From Streptomyces sp. Sge12 (GTDB taxonomy: Bacteria; Actinomycetota; Actinomycetes; Streptomycetales; Streptomycetaceae): 64,000 bases of DNA. The stretch covers positions 682,001 through 746,000 of the forward strand of contig NZ_CP020555.1 of the NCBI RefSeq assembly GCF_002080455.1. Direction: 5' to 3'. The first letter of the stretch is position 1. Each line of letters opens with the position of its first letter. The translations under genes were made by a program, and so were the position numbers. Under the pieces are notes generated by a model, which saw only the letters and a program-made list of their open reading frames with translations, ran no database searches and was not told where the DNA came from. Shown piece after piece: positions 8,591 through 17,496 of this stretch.

Positions 8591-9676
8591 GTGGAAGTCA
8601 CACGCATCGTCGTCATCGGGCTCGTCATCGCCCTGGCGGTCGTCCACTACCGCCGCACCACCGTCGATGTCCCGGACCGGGCTTCGGCCCGCGCCTCCCG
8701 GAAGTCGGGGCTCCTTCCGCAGTCCAGGCAGCACACCGGCCGGGCCGCGCCCGATCCCGAGCTGGAGCGGGCGGCCGCCGCGGCCGCCCGGGGCAGTTGG
8801 GAGCCGGCCGCACGGTTGATGGCCGAGACCAGGGAGCGCGGCGACTGGGCACGCCGCTCCGCCTGCGCCGCCGCCCTCGGCTCCCACCGAGCCGCGCGCC
8901 CCGACAGCTGGTTGCACGCGTGGGAGGCCGCTGCCGGGCCGGACGACGCCGACCTCGCAGTGGTACGGGCGAAGGCGCTGGTCAACCTGGCCTGGCAGCA
9001 GCGTGGCGGCGCCCGGGCGAAGCACACCAGCGCGGAGCAGTTCGCCGGATTCCACGCCACACTGGCCCGGGTACCGCAAGAGAGCGCCCGCGCGGCCGAG
9101 TTGAACCCGGCCGACCCGATTCCGTATGTCTGCGGGATATGGGCGGCGCTGGGCCTCGGCCACCCCGAAGAGGACATGCTGCGGATCTGGAAGGAGATCA
9201 CCACCCGCGACCCGTACCACTTCGACGCGCACTACGCGGCGCTCCAGTACTGGTGCGCGAAGTGGCGCGGCTCGGAGGAGCGCGCCATGTCCTTCGCGCA
9301 GCGGGCGGCGGCCGAGGCGCCGGTCGGCAGCCTGCTCACCGTGCTGCCGCTGATCGCCTGGTTCGAGCACCGTCACTCGGACGCGCGTTCCGCCGACTTC
9401 CGCTCACCGCACCTGGTCTCGCTGGTCGATGCCGCTCTGGCCGACCTCGCCGCGGCCCCCTCGAACCATCCGAACGCCGCCGAGGTGCGTCACCTGCTGG
9501 CCTACTTCCTGACCCGGCAGAAGCGGTACGACGCGGCGCTGGCGCAGTTCCGTCTGGTCGACGGCTACGTGGGCGCCCTCCCGTGGAAGTACTGGACCGA
9601 CCCGGCAGAAACCTTCTGCCACTGGCGCGACCGCGCGGCCCGCCGAGCCCCCCGAGCCCGCCGCCGCCCCCGCTGA
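8591..9676 (+). CDS. Membrane-anchored helical-repeat protein, unknown function
   Basis: A 361-residue protein with one N-terminal transmembrane helix (about residues 5-18, IVVIGLVIALAVVH), then a soluble Ala-rich domain of paired helices resembling TPR-type repeats. GTG 8591 is preferred to upstream in-frame starts because it puts the membrane helix at the N-terminus and a CAGGGG ribosome-like site lies before it. There is a candidate promoter at 8515-8544. Neighbours give no functional clue, and I recognise no catalytic motif. Confidence 0.7.
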   Translation: MEVTRIVVIGLVIALAVVHYRRTTVDVPDRASARASRKSGLLPQSRQHTGRAAPDPELERAAAAAARGSWEPAARLMAETRERGDWARRSACAAALGSHRAARPDSWLHAWEAAAGPDDADLAVVRAKALVNLAWQQRGGARAKHTSAEQFAGFHATLARVPQESARAAELNPADPIPYVCGIWAALGLGHPEEDMLRIWKEITTRDPYHFDAHYAALQYWCAKWRGSEERAMSFAQRAAAEAPVGSLLTVLPLIAWFEHRHSDARSADFRSPHLVSLVDAALADLAAAPSNHPNAAEVRHLLAYFLTRQKRYDAALAQFRLVDGYVGALPWKYWTDPAETFCHWRDRAARRAPRARRRPR

Positions 9677-9707
9677 ACCGCCGGCGCCCGTCGGCCCCGG
9701 CGGGGCC

Positions 9708-10088
9708 CTAAGTCCTCGGACAGGGGGTGGCCTGGTGGTAGTACATCTGCCACTCGGCTCCCGCGCCGTGCCGGCGCCAGAGCGAGCTCCGCCGGGCCCG
9801 ATTTCCGTCGATCACGGTCTCGTAGGTGAGGTGCACCAGCCCGGGTGCCAGCAGGACACCGGTCATCTCCGAGGGCTCATAGCGCGGGCCGCCCTCCGCA
9901 GAACCGTCCATCTCCGGCAGCACGGCGAGCATTTCCTCATACGTCCACCGCCGGCCCGAGGCGCCCACCTCCACGAAGTGCGGGTCGAGGAGCTGCCGGA
10001 CCAGCGACTGCGACGTGCGCACGCCGGGGTCCATCAGACGCAGCTCACCCGCGATCGCTGCGCCCACCTCGTCGGTCTCTCTGCTCAT
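9708..10088 (-). CDS. NTF2-like (DUF4440-type) small protein
   Basis: A 126-residue protein with the pattern of the SnoaL/DUF4440 cone fold: an N-terminal helix (VGAAIAGELRLMD), a middle LLDPHFVEVGASGRRWT and strands ending WRRHGAGAEWQMYYHQAT. Members are small enzymes, ligand binders or immunity-type proteins, and no catalytic pair can be fixed here. It starts 43 bases downstream of the TetR gene stop (10131) on the same strand, so it may be cotranscribed with the regulator. Confidence 0.7.
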   Translation of the reverse strand: MSRETDEVGAAIAGELRLMDPGVRTSQSLVRQLLDPHFVEVGASGRRWTYEEMLAVLPEMDGSAEGGPRYEPSEMTGVLLAPGLVHLTYETVIDGNRARRSSLWRRHGAGAEWQMYYHQATPCPRT

Positions 10089-10130
10089 ACAGGCATCTTC
10101 GTCCAGGCGACCGGAGCAGCCGCAACCGGG

Positions 10131-10706
10131 TTACTCACGTCGGGCTCGGAGGCCGTCCAGGGTGAGGTCGAGGAGGCGTTCGGCCTGGGCCCGTTGTTCG
10201 GGGCCGGCCGAGGTGAGGGCGATGCCGGCGAGGGCGGCGAACATGTCGGTCGAGGTGATGTCGGACCTGATCGCATCCGCGGCGGTGCAGGCCTCCATCA
10301 GGGAGGTGAGCGCGTCCTGGATCAACCGGCGGCTGTCGGCGTAGGGGTTGGTCCCCGCCGCGAGGACGGCGCGCATCGCGTCGGCCATGCCCATCTTGGC
10401 TGTGGCGTAGTCGATGAAGCGGCGCGTCCAGTCGCGCAGGGCCTCGTACGGCGGCATGGCCGCCAGGAGGGTGGGGACGGAGTCGCACAGGCGGGCGACC
10501 TCGTTCCGGTAGGCCGCCTCGATCAGGGCTTCGCGGGTGGGGAAGTTGCGGTAGAGGGTGCCGGTTCCCACGCCGGCCTCCTTGGCGATGCGCTCGAAGT
10601 GCGCCTCCAGGCCCTGCTCGGTGAACACGCGCACCGCGGCAGCCAGGATCTTGTCCCGGTTGCGCTGTGCGTCGGCCCTCAGCGGGCGTTCTGCGTCTGC
10701 GGCCAT
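10131..10706 (-). CDS. TetR family transcriptional regulator
   Basis: A 191-residue TetR protein with an N-terminal helix-turn-helix (RIAKEAGVGTGTLYRNFPTR at about residues 40-60). ATG 10706 is chosen over an in-frame TTG at 10709 because GGGAGG lies 6 bases before the ATG. It is divergent from the short-chain dehydrogenase at 10853. Two palindromes containing AAGTGG/CCACTT lie between them, so repression of both directions is likely. The ligand is unknown. Confidence 0.9.
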   Translation of the reverse strand: MAADAERPLRADAQRNRDKILAAAVRVFTEQGLEAHFERIAKEAGVGTGTLYRNFPTREALIEAAYRNEVARLCDSVPTLLAAMPPYEALRDWTRRFIDYATAKMGMADAMRAVLAAGTNPYADSRRLIQDALTSLMEACTAADAIRSDITSTDMFAALAGIALTSAGPEQRAQAERLLDLTLDGLRARRE

Positions 10707-10744
10707 CAACGGCCCTCCCCTGCTTCCTCATCGACACCCGCTTG

Positions 10745-10796
10745 CTAAGTGGAGGGGCCTCCACTTAGCCTGGCTGAAGTGGCGGCGCCTCCACTT
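10745..10796. promoter_or_regulatory. Two TetR operators
   Basis: Site 1, 10745-10768: CTAAGTGGAGG and its exact reverse complement CCTCCACTTAG around a 2-base centre. Site 2, 10777-10796: AAGTGG...CCACTT with one central mismatch. Both lie between the divergent TetR and dehydrogenase starts. Confidence 0.75.
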
Positions 10797-10852
10797 TCAC
10801 TCTAGGGCATGGCCTCGGCCTGCCCCATTCCTCTTCGGAAGGGACTCCCGCC

Positions 10853-11584
10853 ATGTCGGGAATCGAAGGCAAAATCGTGGCCGTCACCGGCGCGGGCAGC
10901 GGCATCGGCGAGGCCACCGCCCTCCTGCTCGCCGAGCGGGGCGCGAAGGTGGTCCTCGGCGCACGCCGCACGGAGCGCCTGGAGGCTCTGGCCGCCCGGA
11001 TCGAGAAGGCCGGCGGCGAGGCCGCCTGGATCCGTACGGACGTGACGCGGCGCACCGACCTGGTGGGCCTCGTCGACCTGGCGCGAGAGCGGTACGGCAG
11101 GCTCGACGTGCTCGTCGGCAATGCCGGGGTCGGATTGATCTCCCCGCTCGACGAACTGCGCGTCGACGACTGGGAGGAGATGATCGACGTCAACTTGAAG
11201 GGCGTCCTCTACGGGATCGCCGCGGCGCTCCCCGTCTTCCGGGAACAGGGCTCCGGCCACTTCGTCAACGTCGTGTCCACCGCCGGACTGCGGGTCGTGC
11301 CGCTCCAGTCCGTGTACGCGGGCACCAAGAACGCCGTGCGCACGATCTCCGAGGGCCTGCGCCAGGAGGCCGGGGACAGCCTGCGCGTGACCGTCGTGTC
11401 GCCCGGCGCCGTCCGTACGGACTTCACGGAGCGCATGGGACCGGAGGCCCGGGACCGGATCGACCGCATGATGGAGACCGCGCTGTCGCCGGACGCGGTG
11501 GCCCGCGCCATCGCCTTCGCCATCGAGCAGCCGGACGGTGTCGACGTGGGTGACATCGTCGTTCGCCCCACAGCACAGGCCTGA
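10853..11584 (+). CDS. Short-chain dehydrogenase/reductase
   Basis: A 243-residue classical SDR, the usual length. It has the cofactor motif TGAGSGIG at residues 12-19, a NAG motif at about 89-91, and the catalytic Ser near 141 with YAGTK at about 154-158 (Tyr and Lys). An Arg-rich GARRTERL after strand 2 suggests NADP preference. Start ATG 10853. It is divergent from and probably repressed by the TetR protein at 10131-10706, and is followed by a strong hairpin. The substrate is not inferable. Confidence 0.92.
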   Translation: MSGIEGKIVAVTGAGSGIGEATALLLAERGAKVVLGARRTERLEALAARIEKAGGEAAWIRTDVTRRTDLVGLVDLARERYGRLDVLVGNAGVGLISPLDELRVDDWEEMIDVNLKGVLYGIAAALPVFREQGSGHFVNVVSTAGLRVVPLQSVYAGTKNAVRTISEGLRQEAGDSLRVTVVSPGAVRTDFTERMGPEARDRIDRMMETALSPDAVARAIAFAIEQPDGVDVGDIVVRPTAQA

Positions 11585-11609
11585 CGGCGGACGGCGAACG
11601 GAAAACCGC

Positions 11610-11652
11610 CGGGGGACCGGCACAGCGCCGGCGGCGGTGTGCCGGTCCCCCG
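11610..11652. terminator. Bidirectional terminator hairpin
   Basis: CGGGGGACCGGCAC (11610-11623) pairs exactly with 11639-11652. It separates the convergent dehydrogenase (ends 11584) and acyl-CoA dehydrogenase (ends 11664). Confidence 0.85.
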
Positions 11653-11663
11653 CGCGCCGCTGC

Positions 11664-13394
11664 CTACGGGGCCATCTCGTACGTGCCGGACAGCGCCTCG
11701 ACCCGGGCCCAGACGCGCGCCGCGCGCGCCTCGTCCACGACCGGACGCCGGACCGCGCCGAGCGCCCAGTCCTGCTGGGCAGCGGTGGCCGAGTCCTTGC
11801 CGTACAGCTCGACGGCGTGGCCGGAGAAGTCGCGCACGAGCACGGAGAACAGCTCGTCGAGCACGGACTCGTCCAGGTCCGTCAGGCGGGCCTGCTCCAG
11901 GACCAGCTGCCCGTAGACGACCAGCGCGAACAGCTGGCCCACGGAGAGGAGGAAGTCGAGGTCACGGCTCTGCTCCTCGTCCGGCGCGACGGTGGCCACG
12001 AACGCGCAGAGGGCGTCGGCCTGCTCGCGGAACCGCGCCACGTTCGGCACGGCGGCGTACGCGTCGTAGGCGGTCCGCCAGTCGTGGAAGCGTACGGAGC
12101 CCAGGCCCCGGGCCGGTCCCTGCTGGAACAGGAAGGCGTCGTCGGCCGCGTCGAGACGGGTGGGCACCTCGGGGTACTCGGCCGGGTTCAGCAGGTGGTT
12201 GTGCATGAACTTGAGGATCAGGGCCAGGTTGACGTGGACCGTGCCCTCCAGCTTGGGGAGGCCGCGGATCTCGATGGCCGCCTGCGCGAAGTAGTTGTCC
12301 TTCTCGAAGCCCTTGGCGGCGATGACGTCCCACATCAGGTCGATGACCTTCTCGCCCTCGGTGGTCACCTTCATCTTCGTCATCGGGTTGAAGAGCAGGT
12401 AACGGCGGTCGTCCGGGCCGGCGGTGCGGAAGTAGTCGACGGCGCGGTCGCTGAAGAGCTTCATGCCGACCAGGCGGACGTACGCGTCGGCCAGCTCCCG
12501 GCGCACGTGCGGGAAGGCGGTGACGGGGCGGCCGTACAGGACGCGGTTGTGCGCGTGGGTGACGGCCTCGTACATCGCGTGCTCGCAGATGCCGATGGAG
12601 GCGGTGCAGAGGTTGAACTTGCCGACGTTGACAGTGTTCAGGGCGGCGTCGAAGGCGGCCCGGCCGGTGTGCAGGACGTCCTCGGCGCGGACCGGGTAGT
12701 CGTCGAGGCGGAACTCGCTGACGTACTTGGAGGAGTCGACGACGTTCTTCACGAGGTGGTACGCCGCGTGGCGGCTGTCGGCGGCGAAGAAGACGTAGCC
12801 GTCGGGGCCCTCGATGTCGGTGCGGCGGCCGAAGACCGAGACGAGGCCGGCGGCGTTGCCGTTGCCGATGTAGTACTTGGAGCCGCTCGCGCGGAATCCG
12901 CCGGCACCGTCGCTGTCGGGCTGCAGCAGCATGTCGGTGGAGTAGATGTCGGCGCCGTGGCTCTTCTCGGAGAGGCCGAAGGCGAACACCTCGCCCTCGG
13001 AGAGGAGTTGCGCGGCGCGCTCGCGGGCCTCGGCGTTGTCGCTCTGCCAGACCGGGCCCAGGCCGAGGATGGTGACCTGCCAGGCGTACCAGTAGTCGAG
13101 GCCGTAGAAGCCGAAGATCTCGTTCAGGGCCGCGATCCGGGCGGTGTCCCAGCGCTTGTCCGACTCCCCCTCGCCCGCGGCGGCGGCCGGGGTCAGGAAG
13201 GTCGCGAAGAGCCCCTCCTTCGCGGAGAACGCGAGGAAGTCCGCCAGCCACGCGCGGGAGCGGTAGTCCTCGATCAGCCGGCGCTTGCCGCGGCTCTCGA
13301 ACCAGTCGACGGTGGCGCGCAGCAGCCTGCGGGTCTCGGGGTCGAAGTGCGCCGGGTCGTAGGTGTGCGGGTTGAAGAGCAGGGCGTCTGCCAT
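11664..13394 (-). CDS. Acyl-CoA dehydrogenase family protein
   Basis: A 576-residue flavoprotein. The central region has the acyl-CoA dehydrogenase pattern FAFGLSEKSHGADIYSTD (about 136-153) and GSKYYIGNGNAAGLVSVFGR, followed by the helical C-terminal half with TVNVGKFNLCTASIGICEHA. It is longer than standard enzymes (about 380), with an N-terminal helical extension and a C-terminal helical region like large actinobacterial ACADs. It lies 90 bases downstream of the PadR gene in the same direction, so the two are probably cotranscribed and PadR-controlled. The exact acyl substrate is unknown. Confidence 0.88.
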   Translation of the reverse strand: MADALLFNPHTYDPAHFDPETRRLLRATVDWFESRGKRRLIEDYRSRAWLADFLAFSAKEGLFATFLTPAAAAGEGESDKRWDTARIAALNEIFGFYGLDYWYAWQVTILGLGPVWQSDNAEARERAAQLLSEGEVFAFGLSEKSHGADIYSTDMLLQPDSDGAGGFRASGSKYYIGNGNAAGLVSVFGRRTDIEGPDGYVFFAADSRHAAYHLVKNVVDSSKYVSEFRLDDYPVRAEDVLHTGRAAFDAALNTVNVGKFNLCTASIGICEHAMYEAVTHAHNRVLYGRPVTAFPHVRRELADAYVRLVGMKLFSDRAVDYFRTAGPDDRRYLLFNPMTKMKVTTEGEKVIDLMWDVIAAKGFEKDNYFAQAAIEIRGLPKLEGTVHVNLALILKFMHNHLLNPAEYPEVPTRLDAADDAFLFQQGPARGLGSVRFHDWRTAYDAYAAVPNVARFREQADALCAFVATVAPDEEQSRDLDFLLSVGQLFALVVYGQLVLEQARLTDLDESVLDELFSVLVRDFSGHAVELYGKDSATAAQQDWALGAVRRPVVDEARAARVWARVEALSGTYEMAP

Positions 13395-13484
13395 GGAGGT
13401 TCACCTTCCGAGGGGTTGGGGTCGGGCGCGTGGAGGGGCGCGGCGGCGGGTGCGGCGGCGCGCACGGCGGTGCGGCCGTGCGGT

Positions 13485-14090
13485 TCAGGCGGTGGCGGCG
13501 GTGGTGGCAGTGGTGGCAGTGGTGGCGGCGGTCGATGCGGTCCCGCCGAGCCGGTGCAGCGTGGCGAGGACGTCGTCGAGCCAGGCGATCGTCATCCGCT
13601 CGTACGCGATGCCGCCGCGCAGCACGACGTGCTGGAGCTCCTGACCGGCGTCGAGCGGCGCGGGGGCGTCCGGCCCGGTGAAGTCGCGCAGTTCACCGGC
13701 GAGATAGCGGGCCAGCCGGTCGCTGTGCGCCCGGTGGTGCCGCTCGACCTCCTGGATGAGCGCGGCCGGGTCGTCGAAGGCCACGCCGCGGATCTTGACG
13801 GCGAGGTCGTGGCGCAGGCTCTCGGGTTCGATCGGCTCGTGCAGCCACCCGGCGAGTGCGGCGCGGCCGGGACCGGCGACGGAGTACTCCTTCTTGTCCG
13901 GCCGGCCCTGCTGCGGCACCTCGCGGACGGCGAGCAGCCCGTCGCCCTCCATCCGCCCCAGCACGCGGTAGATCTGCTGGTGGGTGGCGGTCCAGAAGTA
14001 GCCGATGGACCGGTCGAACCGGCGGGCCAGCTCGTAGCCGGAGCCCGGCTTCTCCAGCAGGGAGACGAGGATCGCGTGGTCGAGCGCCAT
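13485..14090 (-). CDS. PadR family transcriptional regulator
   Basis: A 201-residue regulator with the PadR winged helix at residues 1-85 (MALDHAILVSLLEKPGSGYE, YFWTATHQQIYRVLGRMEGD) and the C-terminal Vir-type helical dimerisation domain. It ends in a low-complexity Thr/Ala tail encoded by GGTGGCAGT-like tandem repeats (about 13497-13535), which may vary in length. A perfect palindrome lies 13 bases before its start. The downstream acyl-CoA dehydrogenase is the likely target together with itself. Confidence 0.9.
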   Translation of the reverse strand: MALDHAILVSLLEKPGSGYELARRFDRSIGYFWTATHQQIYRVLGRMEGDGLLAVREVPQQGRPDKKEYSVAGPGRAALAGWLHEPIEPESLRHDLAVKIRGVAFDDPAALIQEVERHHRAHSDRLARYLAGELRDFTGPDAPAPLDAGQELQHVVLRGGIAYERMTIAWLDDVLATLHRLGGTASTAATTATTATTAATA

Positions 14091-14102
14091 GCCCCGATCT
14101 TT

Positions 14103-14122
14103 CTATGCAACTCGTTGCATAG
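14103..14122. promoter_or_regulatory. PadR operator
   Basis: CTATGCAAC and GTTGCATAG form a perfect 9-bp inverted repeat around two central bases. The ATGCAAC-GTTGCAT core matches the type of site bound by PadR proteins, and it lies directly upstream of the PadR gene. Confidence 0.8.
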
Positions 14123-14321
14123 ACAAGCGGCAGTGCTCAGGTGAGACGCGGCTCACCCGGCCTCGTCGCTGTTCGAGGAGTAGGCCTACCGGGTGCATCG
14201 GGGAACCACGGGGCCCTCGCGGGCGTTGGTGCGACCATAGGGAAGGTGATCAGCCGGTCCCACCGGCCGGCTGGCCCCCGCCGCTACCCGCGCCTTCCGA
14301 TGACTCCGAGGGGAGCCGTTC

Positions 14322-14927
14322 ATGAGTACGGCGAAAGACCTGTTCATCATCGCGATGGACCCGCCGCCGGACCGTCCCGTCGGGCAGGGCGACCTGTCGC
14401 TCGCCCTCGCCGGAGCCGAGCTGATCGACCTCCTCGACGCGCAGGCCGCCGCCCTGGACGGCGACCGCATCGTGCCCGGCGAGCCGTCGGAGCTGCACGA
14501 CCCGCTGCTGTCCGAGGCCGCGTCGGCGCTCACCCGCCACACTCCGTACGAGCGGGTCGACGAATGGCTGTGGCGCCGCGGCCGCGATCTGTCCGCGGCG
14601 TACCAGGCCGCCCTGGAGGAGGCCGGTGAGCTGACGCGGGGACGGCGCGGCCTGCTGCCCTTCGGGAGCGACCGCATGGAGGTGGCCGATACGCCCGCCC
14701 GCCGGCGGGCGCTGGGCCGTCAGGAGGAGGACGAGCCCGTCCTCGCCGCCCTCGCCTCGGTCGTGGGCCTCCGCAGCGACGACCCCGAGGCCGAACCCCG
14801 CCCGGGCGACGAGGCGGTGACGACCGTCCTGGCCGTCGTCAACGACGCGGTGATGGAACTGGAGGCCGTGCGCCAGCGGCGGACCATCGAGAACGCGGCG
14901 TACGCCAACATGTGGCGCAGCCCCTGA
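14322..14927 (+). CDS. GPP34 (GOLPH3/Vps74-like) family protein
   Basis: A 201-residue protein matching the GPP34 family: LSLALAGAELIDLL near residues 25-38, then GDRIVPG and EWLWRRGRDLS, the last typical of actinobacterial members. Eukaryotic relatives bind phosphatidylinositol-4-phosphate and Golgi glycosyltransferases. Streptomyces carry several paralogues of unknown role, probably peripheral membrane proteins. It is a single gene, divergent from the PadR operon and convergent with the kinase at 15065. Confidence 0.85.
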   Translation: MSTAKDLFIIAMDPPPDRPVGQGDLSLALAGAELIDLLDAQAAALDGDRIVPGEPSELHDPLLSEAASALTRHTPYERVDEWLWRRGRDLSAAYQAALEEAGELTRGRRGLLPFGSDRMEVADTPARRRALGRQEEDEPVLAALASVVGLRSDDPEAEPRPGDEAVTTVLAVVNDAVMELEAVRQRRTIENAAYANMWRSP

Positions 14928-15064
14928 GGCCCGAGCGCGGCCCGGCCGGCCCGGTCCGTGTGACGGAGGCTCAGCCGCGGTCGGCGGCCGTCCACCACAC
15001 TGGGTACGGGGTGCTGCCGAGCGCGGCGTCGAGGGAGAAGGGGTGTGCGGCCGGCCGGGCGGTG

Positions 15065-15682
15065 TCAGCCGGTGTCGAGGACGAGGTCGGCGCGGTGCCG
15101 GCCGAGGGCGACGAGCCGGGCGTTGGCCTCGTCCGAGCGGGCCACCCAGGCACGCGCGTGCGCGGGGTCCTTGCCGTGCCGCACATGACGGTCGATCAGC
15201 CGGTCCAGGCGCAGGTCCTCGGCGGGGGCGAGGTACCAGACCTCGTCCAGCAGCGGCCGCACCGCGGACCACTCCCCCGCGTCGTGCAGCAGGTAGTTCC
15301 CCTCGGTGATCACCAGCGGTACGTCCGGGGCGACGGGGATGCTGCCCGCGATCGGCTCCTCCAGGGAGCGGTCGAAGGCAGGCGCGTACACCGTGGGCCC
15401 CTGCGGTGCGCGCAGCCGCCGCAGCAGGGCGACGTAGCCGGCGGCGTCGAAGGTGTCCGGGGCGCCCTTGCGGTCGGCGCGGCCCAGGTCGTCCAGCACG
15501 GCCTGCGCGAGGTGGAAGCCGTCCATCGGGACCACCACGGCCCGGTCCGGTCCGAGCGCGTCGGCGATCCGGGCGGCCAGGGTCGACTTTCCGGCCCCGG
15601 GGGGCCCGGCGATGCCCAGGATGCGCCGCTCGCCCGGGGCGGCCAGCGCCTGCGCCCTCGTCACCGGTTCCCTCGTACCCAT
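15065..15682 (-). CDS. Nucleoside/nucleotide kinase family protein
   Basis: A 205-residue P-loop kinase. Walker A is GPPGAGKST at 26-34, a substrate region PMDGFHLAQ follows at about 55-63, and TEGNYLL near 130 is typical of the uridine-kinase/pantothenate-kinase-like group. The C-terminal DRLIDRHVRHGKD fits the lid. ATG 15682 with AGGA 8 bases upstream is preferred over an in-frame GTG at 15706. Bacterial members phosphorylate sugars, nucleosides or pantothenate; the substrate here is unknown. Confidence 0.85.
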   Translation of the reverse strand: MGTREPVTRAQALAAPGERRILGIAGPPGAGKSTLAARIADALGPDRAVVVPMDGFHLAQAVLDDLGRADRKGAPDTFDAAGYVALLRRLRAPQGPTVYAPAFDRSLEEPIAGSIPVAPDVPLVITEGNYLLHDAGEWSAVRPLLDEVWYLAPAEDLRLDRLIDRHVRHGKDPAHARAWVARSDEANARLVALGRHRADLVLDTG

Positions 15683-15755
15683 CCGCCCATCCTGCCCGAG
15701 GAACACCGCCCGGCGCCCCCCGCCCGCGATCGGGGCAGGGGGGCCGGGCGACGGA

Positions 15756-16193
15756 TCAGCAGCGGGGGCAGGCGTCGCGGATCACGCGCCAGGTGAAGGT
15801 GGCGGAGGCGGCCGCGCCGGTGGCGTCCCGGGCGGTGACGGTCACCGTACGGATGCCGCTGCCGCGCAGGAGCCCCGAGATCAGGCCGGTCGAGGCGTTG
15901 ATCGAGGCGCCGACGGGCAGGTTGACCGCCGACCAGGTGTAGGGGGCCACGCCGCCGGTGGCGGTCAGCGGTAAGTACGCGGAGTCGTACTGGAGGGACA
16001 CCTGGTTGCCCGGGTTGACCACGGCCGGGGCCGCGGGGGCGGCCGTGTGCGTGGCCGCCGGGCCGGTCGAGTTGTGCGGCGCGGCGAAGGCCGGGCCCAC
16101 CGACGCTGCCAGGACAGCGGTCAGGCCGACGGCCAGCACCGCCAGTCTGCGCGGGGTACGCGGGGTACGCGGGGTGCGTGTGGATGTGCTCAA
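15756..16193 (-). CDS. Secreted protein with Ig-like (putative Ig/cadherin) domain
   Basis: A 145-residue protein. It starts at a TTG (16193) preceded at 5 bases by GGAGG, with no suitable ATG or GTG. The signal peptide is a basic RTPRTPRTPRR segment encoded by a tandem repeat, then LAVLAVGLTAVLAASVGPAFA. The mature part has the putative Ig pattern LPLTATGGVAPYTWSAVNLP, then a GLISG turn and VTVTARDATGA, and ends with two Cys. Such domains mediate adhesion or surface binding; the partner is unknown. Confidence 0.7.
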   Translation of the reverse strand: MSTSTRTPRTPRTPRRLAVLAVGLTAVLAASVGPAFAAPHNSTGPAATHTAAPAAPAVVNPGNQVSLQYDSAYLPLTATGGVAPYTWSAVNLPVGASINASTGLISGLLRGSGIRTVTVTARDATGAAASATFTWRVIRDACPRC

Positions 16194-16367
16194 CAGGACC
16201 TCCGAACTCGTCGGGCCGGGACGGCGCTTCCGGTACGGGTCCCGGAGGCCGCCATCGCCCGTTGTGGGTATGCATGTTCGAGGTGCTTGGCGCGTCGGAA
16301 TCATAGGCGGGCCCGCCCGTCCCGTCGATGGGGCCGCGGCCGGCCGCACAGGCCTACGATGTCCGCC

Positions 16368-17450
16368 ATGCCCGGTACGGTCTCCGTCCCGCCCGACCCG
16401 CCGCCCCGCGCACGACTGCGCTCCGCCACCCGCCTGGCCGTGTGCGCCGCCGTGCCCTGGTTCCTGTGCCTGTGGTGGGGTACGAGCACGGTCCCGGTGC
16501 CGGCCGCCCTGCCGGCCGTACTGATCCTCCGCGACGACGTCTACGACGCCCCGCGACGGGGGTGGGACCGGCTCGTGGGCGTCGTCGTGGGCGTGGCGCT
16601 GACGACGCTCGTGCTGCACTGGCTGCCGCCGCCCACGGCCTCCTCGGTGACCTCGGTGTCCTGGGCCGCCTCGCTGTCCTTCCTCGTCGTACTGGCCTGC
16701 GGCTGCGCCGGCATGTACCTGATGTACCGGGGCGGCGCCCCCAACCAGCAGGTCCTGGTCAGCGCGCTGGTGATCTACGCGACCGCCCTCCCCGGCTACG
16801 CCCGGGCCCGGCTGGCGGAGAGCGCCGTCGGCATCGCCACCGTCGTCCTGCTGGGGCCGCTGCTGTGGCCGCCGGACCCGTACCGGTCGGCCGCGGCCGG
16901 GCTCGACACGTACCGGGGCGAACTCGACGGCCTCCTCGGCGCGGTCGCCGCCCGGCTCGGCGCCGGCGGACCGCCCACCCCCCGCGGGCCCGCCGGGGAC
17001 GCGGAGCTGTGGCTGCGGCCGCGGACCGGACTCGCGGCCTACGAGCGGGCCGCTCGACGCACCCGGCTCCCCCGGCTGTACCTGCGTACGCCGAGCCGGC
17101 CGCCGGACGGGCTGGAGGAGCGGCTGAGGTTCGCCGCGCGGACCGCCCTCACCCTCCAGTACTTCACCCAGGAACTGCGGGAGCGCGCCCGGACCGACGG
17201 CGCGGCAGCGCCGCCCGTTTCGGACACCTCCCTGCGCGAACTCGCCCCGCTGGTCCGGGCCACCGCCCGGACCGTGGACGCCGCCCTGCGCGGCGAGGAC
17301 AGCGCCGCCGTGGCCGCGGACCTCGACCGGGCCCGCGGCCTGGACCTCGCCCACCGCGCGGCCCACCCGACCCGGCACGACGCCGTCCTGCGGGCGGGTC
17401 TCCACCTGACCCACGAGGCCGTCGCCGACCACCTTGCGGTCCGCGGCTGA
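16368..17450 (+). CDS. FUSC-like integral membrane protein
   Basis: A 360-residue protein with an N-terminal half of about five hydrophobic helices (roughly residues 15-165: VCAAVPWFLCLWW, LPAVLILRDD, LVVLACGCAGMYL, VLVSALVIYATALPG, TVVLLGPLLW) and a cytosolic helical C-terminal half. This fits FUSC/aromatic-acid-exporter-like proteins, which are putative efflux components. ATG 16368 follows the -10-like TACGAT (16354-16359) at 8 bases, suggesting a leaderless message; an alternative ATG is at 16359. The transported compound is unknown. Confidence 0.7.
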   Translation: MPGTVSVPPDPPPRARLRSATRLAVCAAVPWFLCLWWGTSTVPVPAALPAVLILRDDVYDAPRRGWDRLVGVVVGVALTTLVLHWLPPPTASSVTSVSWAASLSFLVVLACGCAGMYLMYRGGAPNQQVLVSALVIYATALPGYARARLAESAVGIATVVLLGPLLWPPDPYRSAAAGLDTYRGELDGLLGAVAARLGAGGPPTPRGPAGDAELWLRPRTGLAAYERAARRTRLPRLYLRTPSRPPDGLEERLRFAARTALTLQYFTQELRERARTDGAAAPPVSDTSLRELAPLVRATARTVDAALRGEDSAAVAADLDRARGLDLAHRAAHPTRHDAVLRAGLHLTHEAVADHLAVRG

Positions 17451-17496
17451 CAGGTCACCGATAGGCTCGTGCCCCGACCGGGGAGATGAAGGACCG

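Noticed and set aside
11538..14144. 868-codon open frame on the plus strand
   Set aside because: Antisense to the acyl-CoA dehydrogenase and PadR genes, with no recognisable domain and low-complexity composition.
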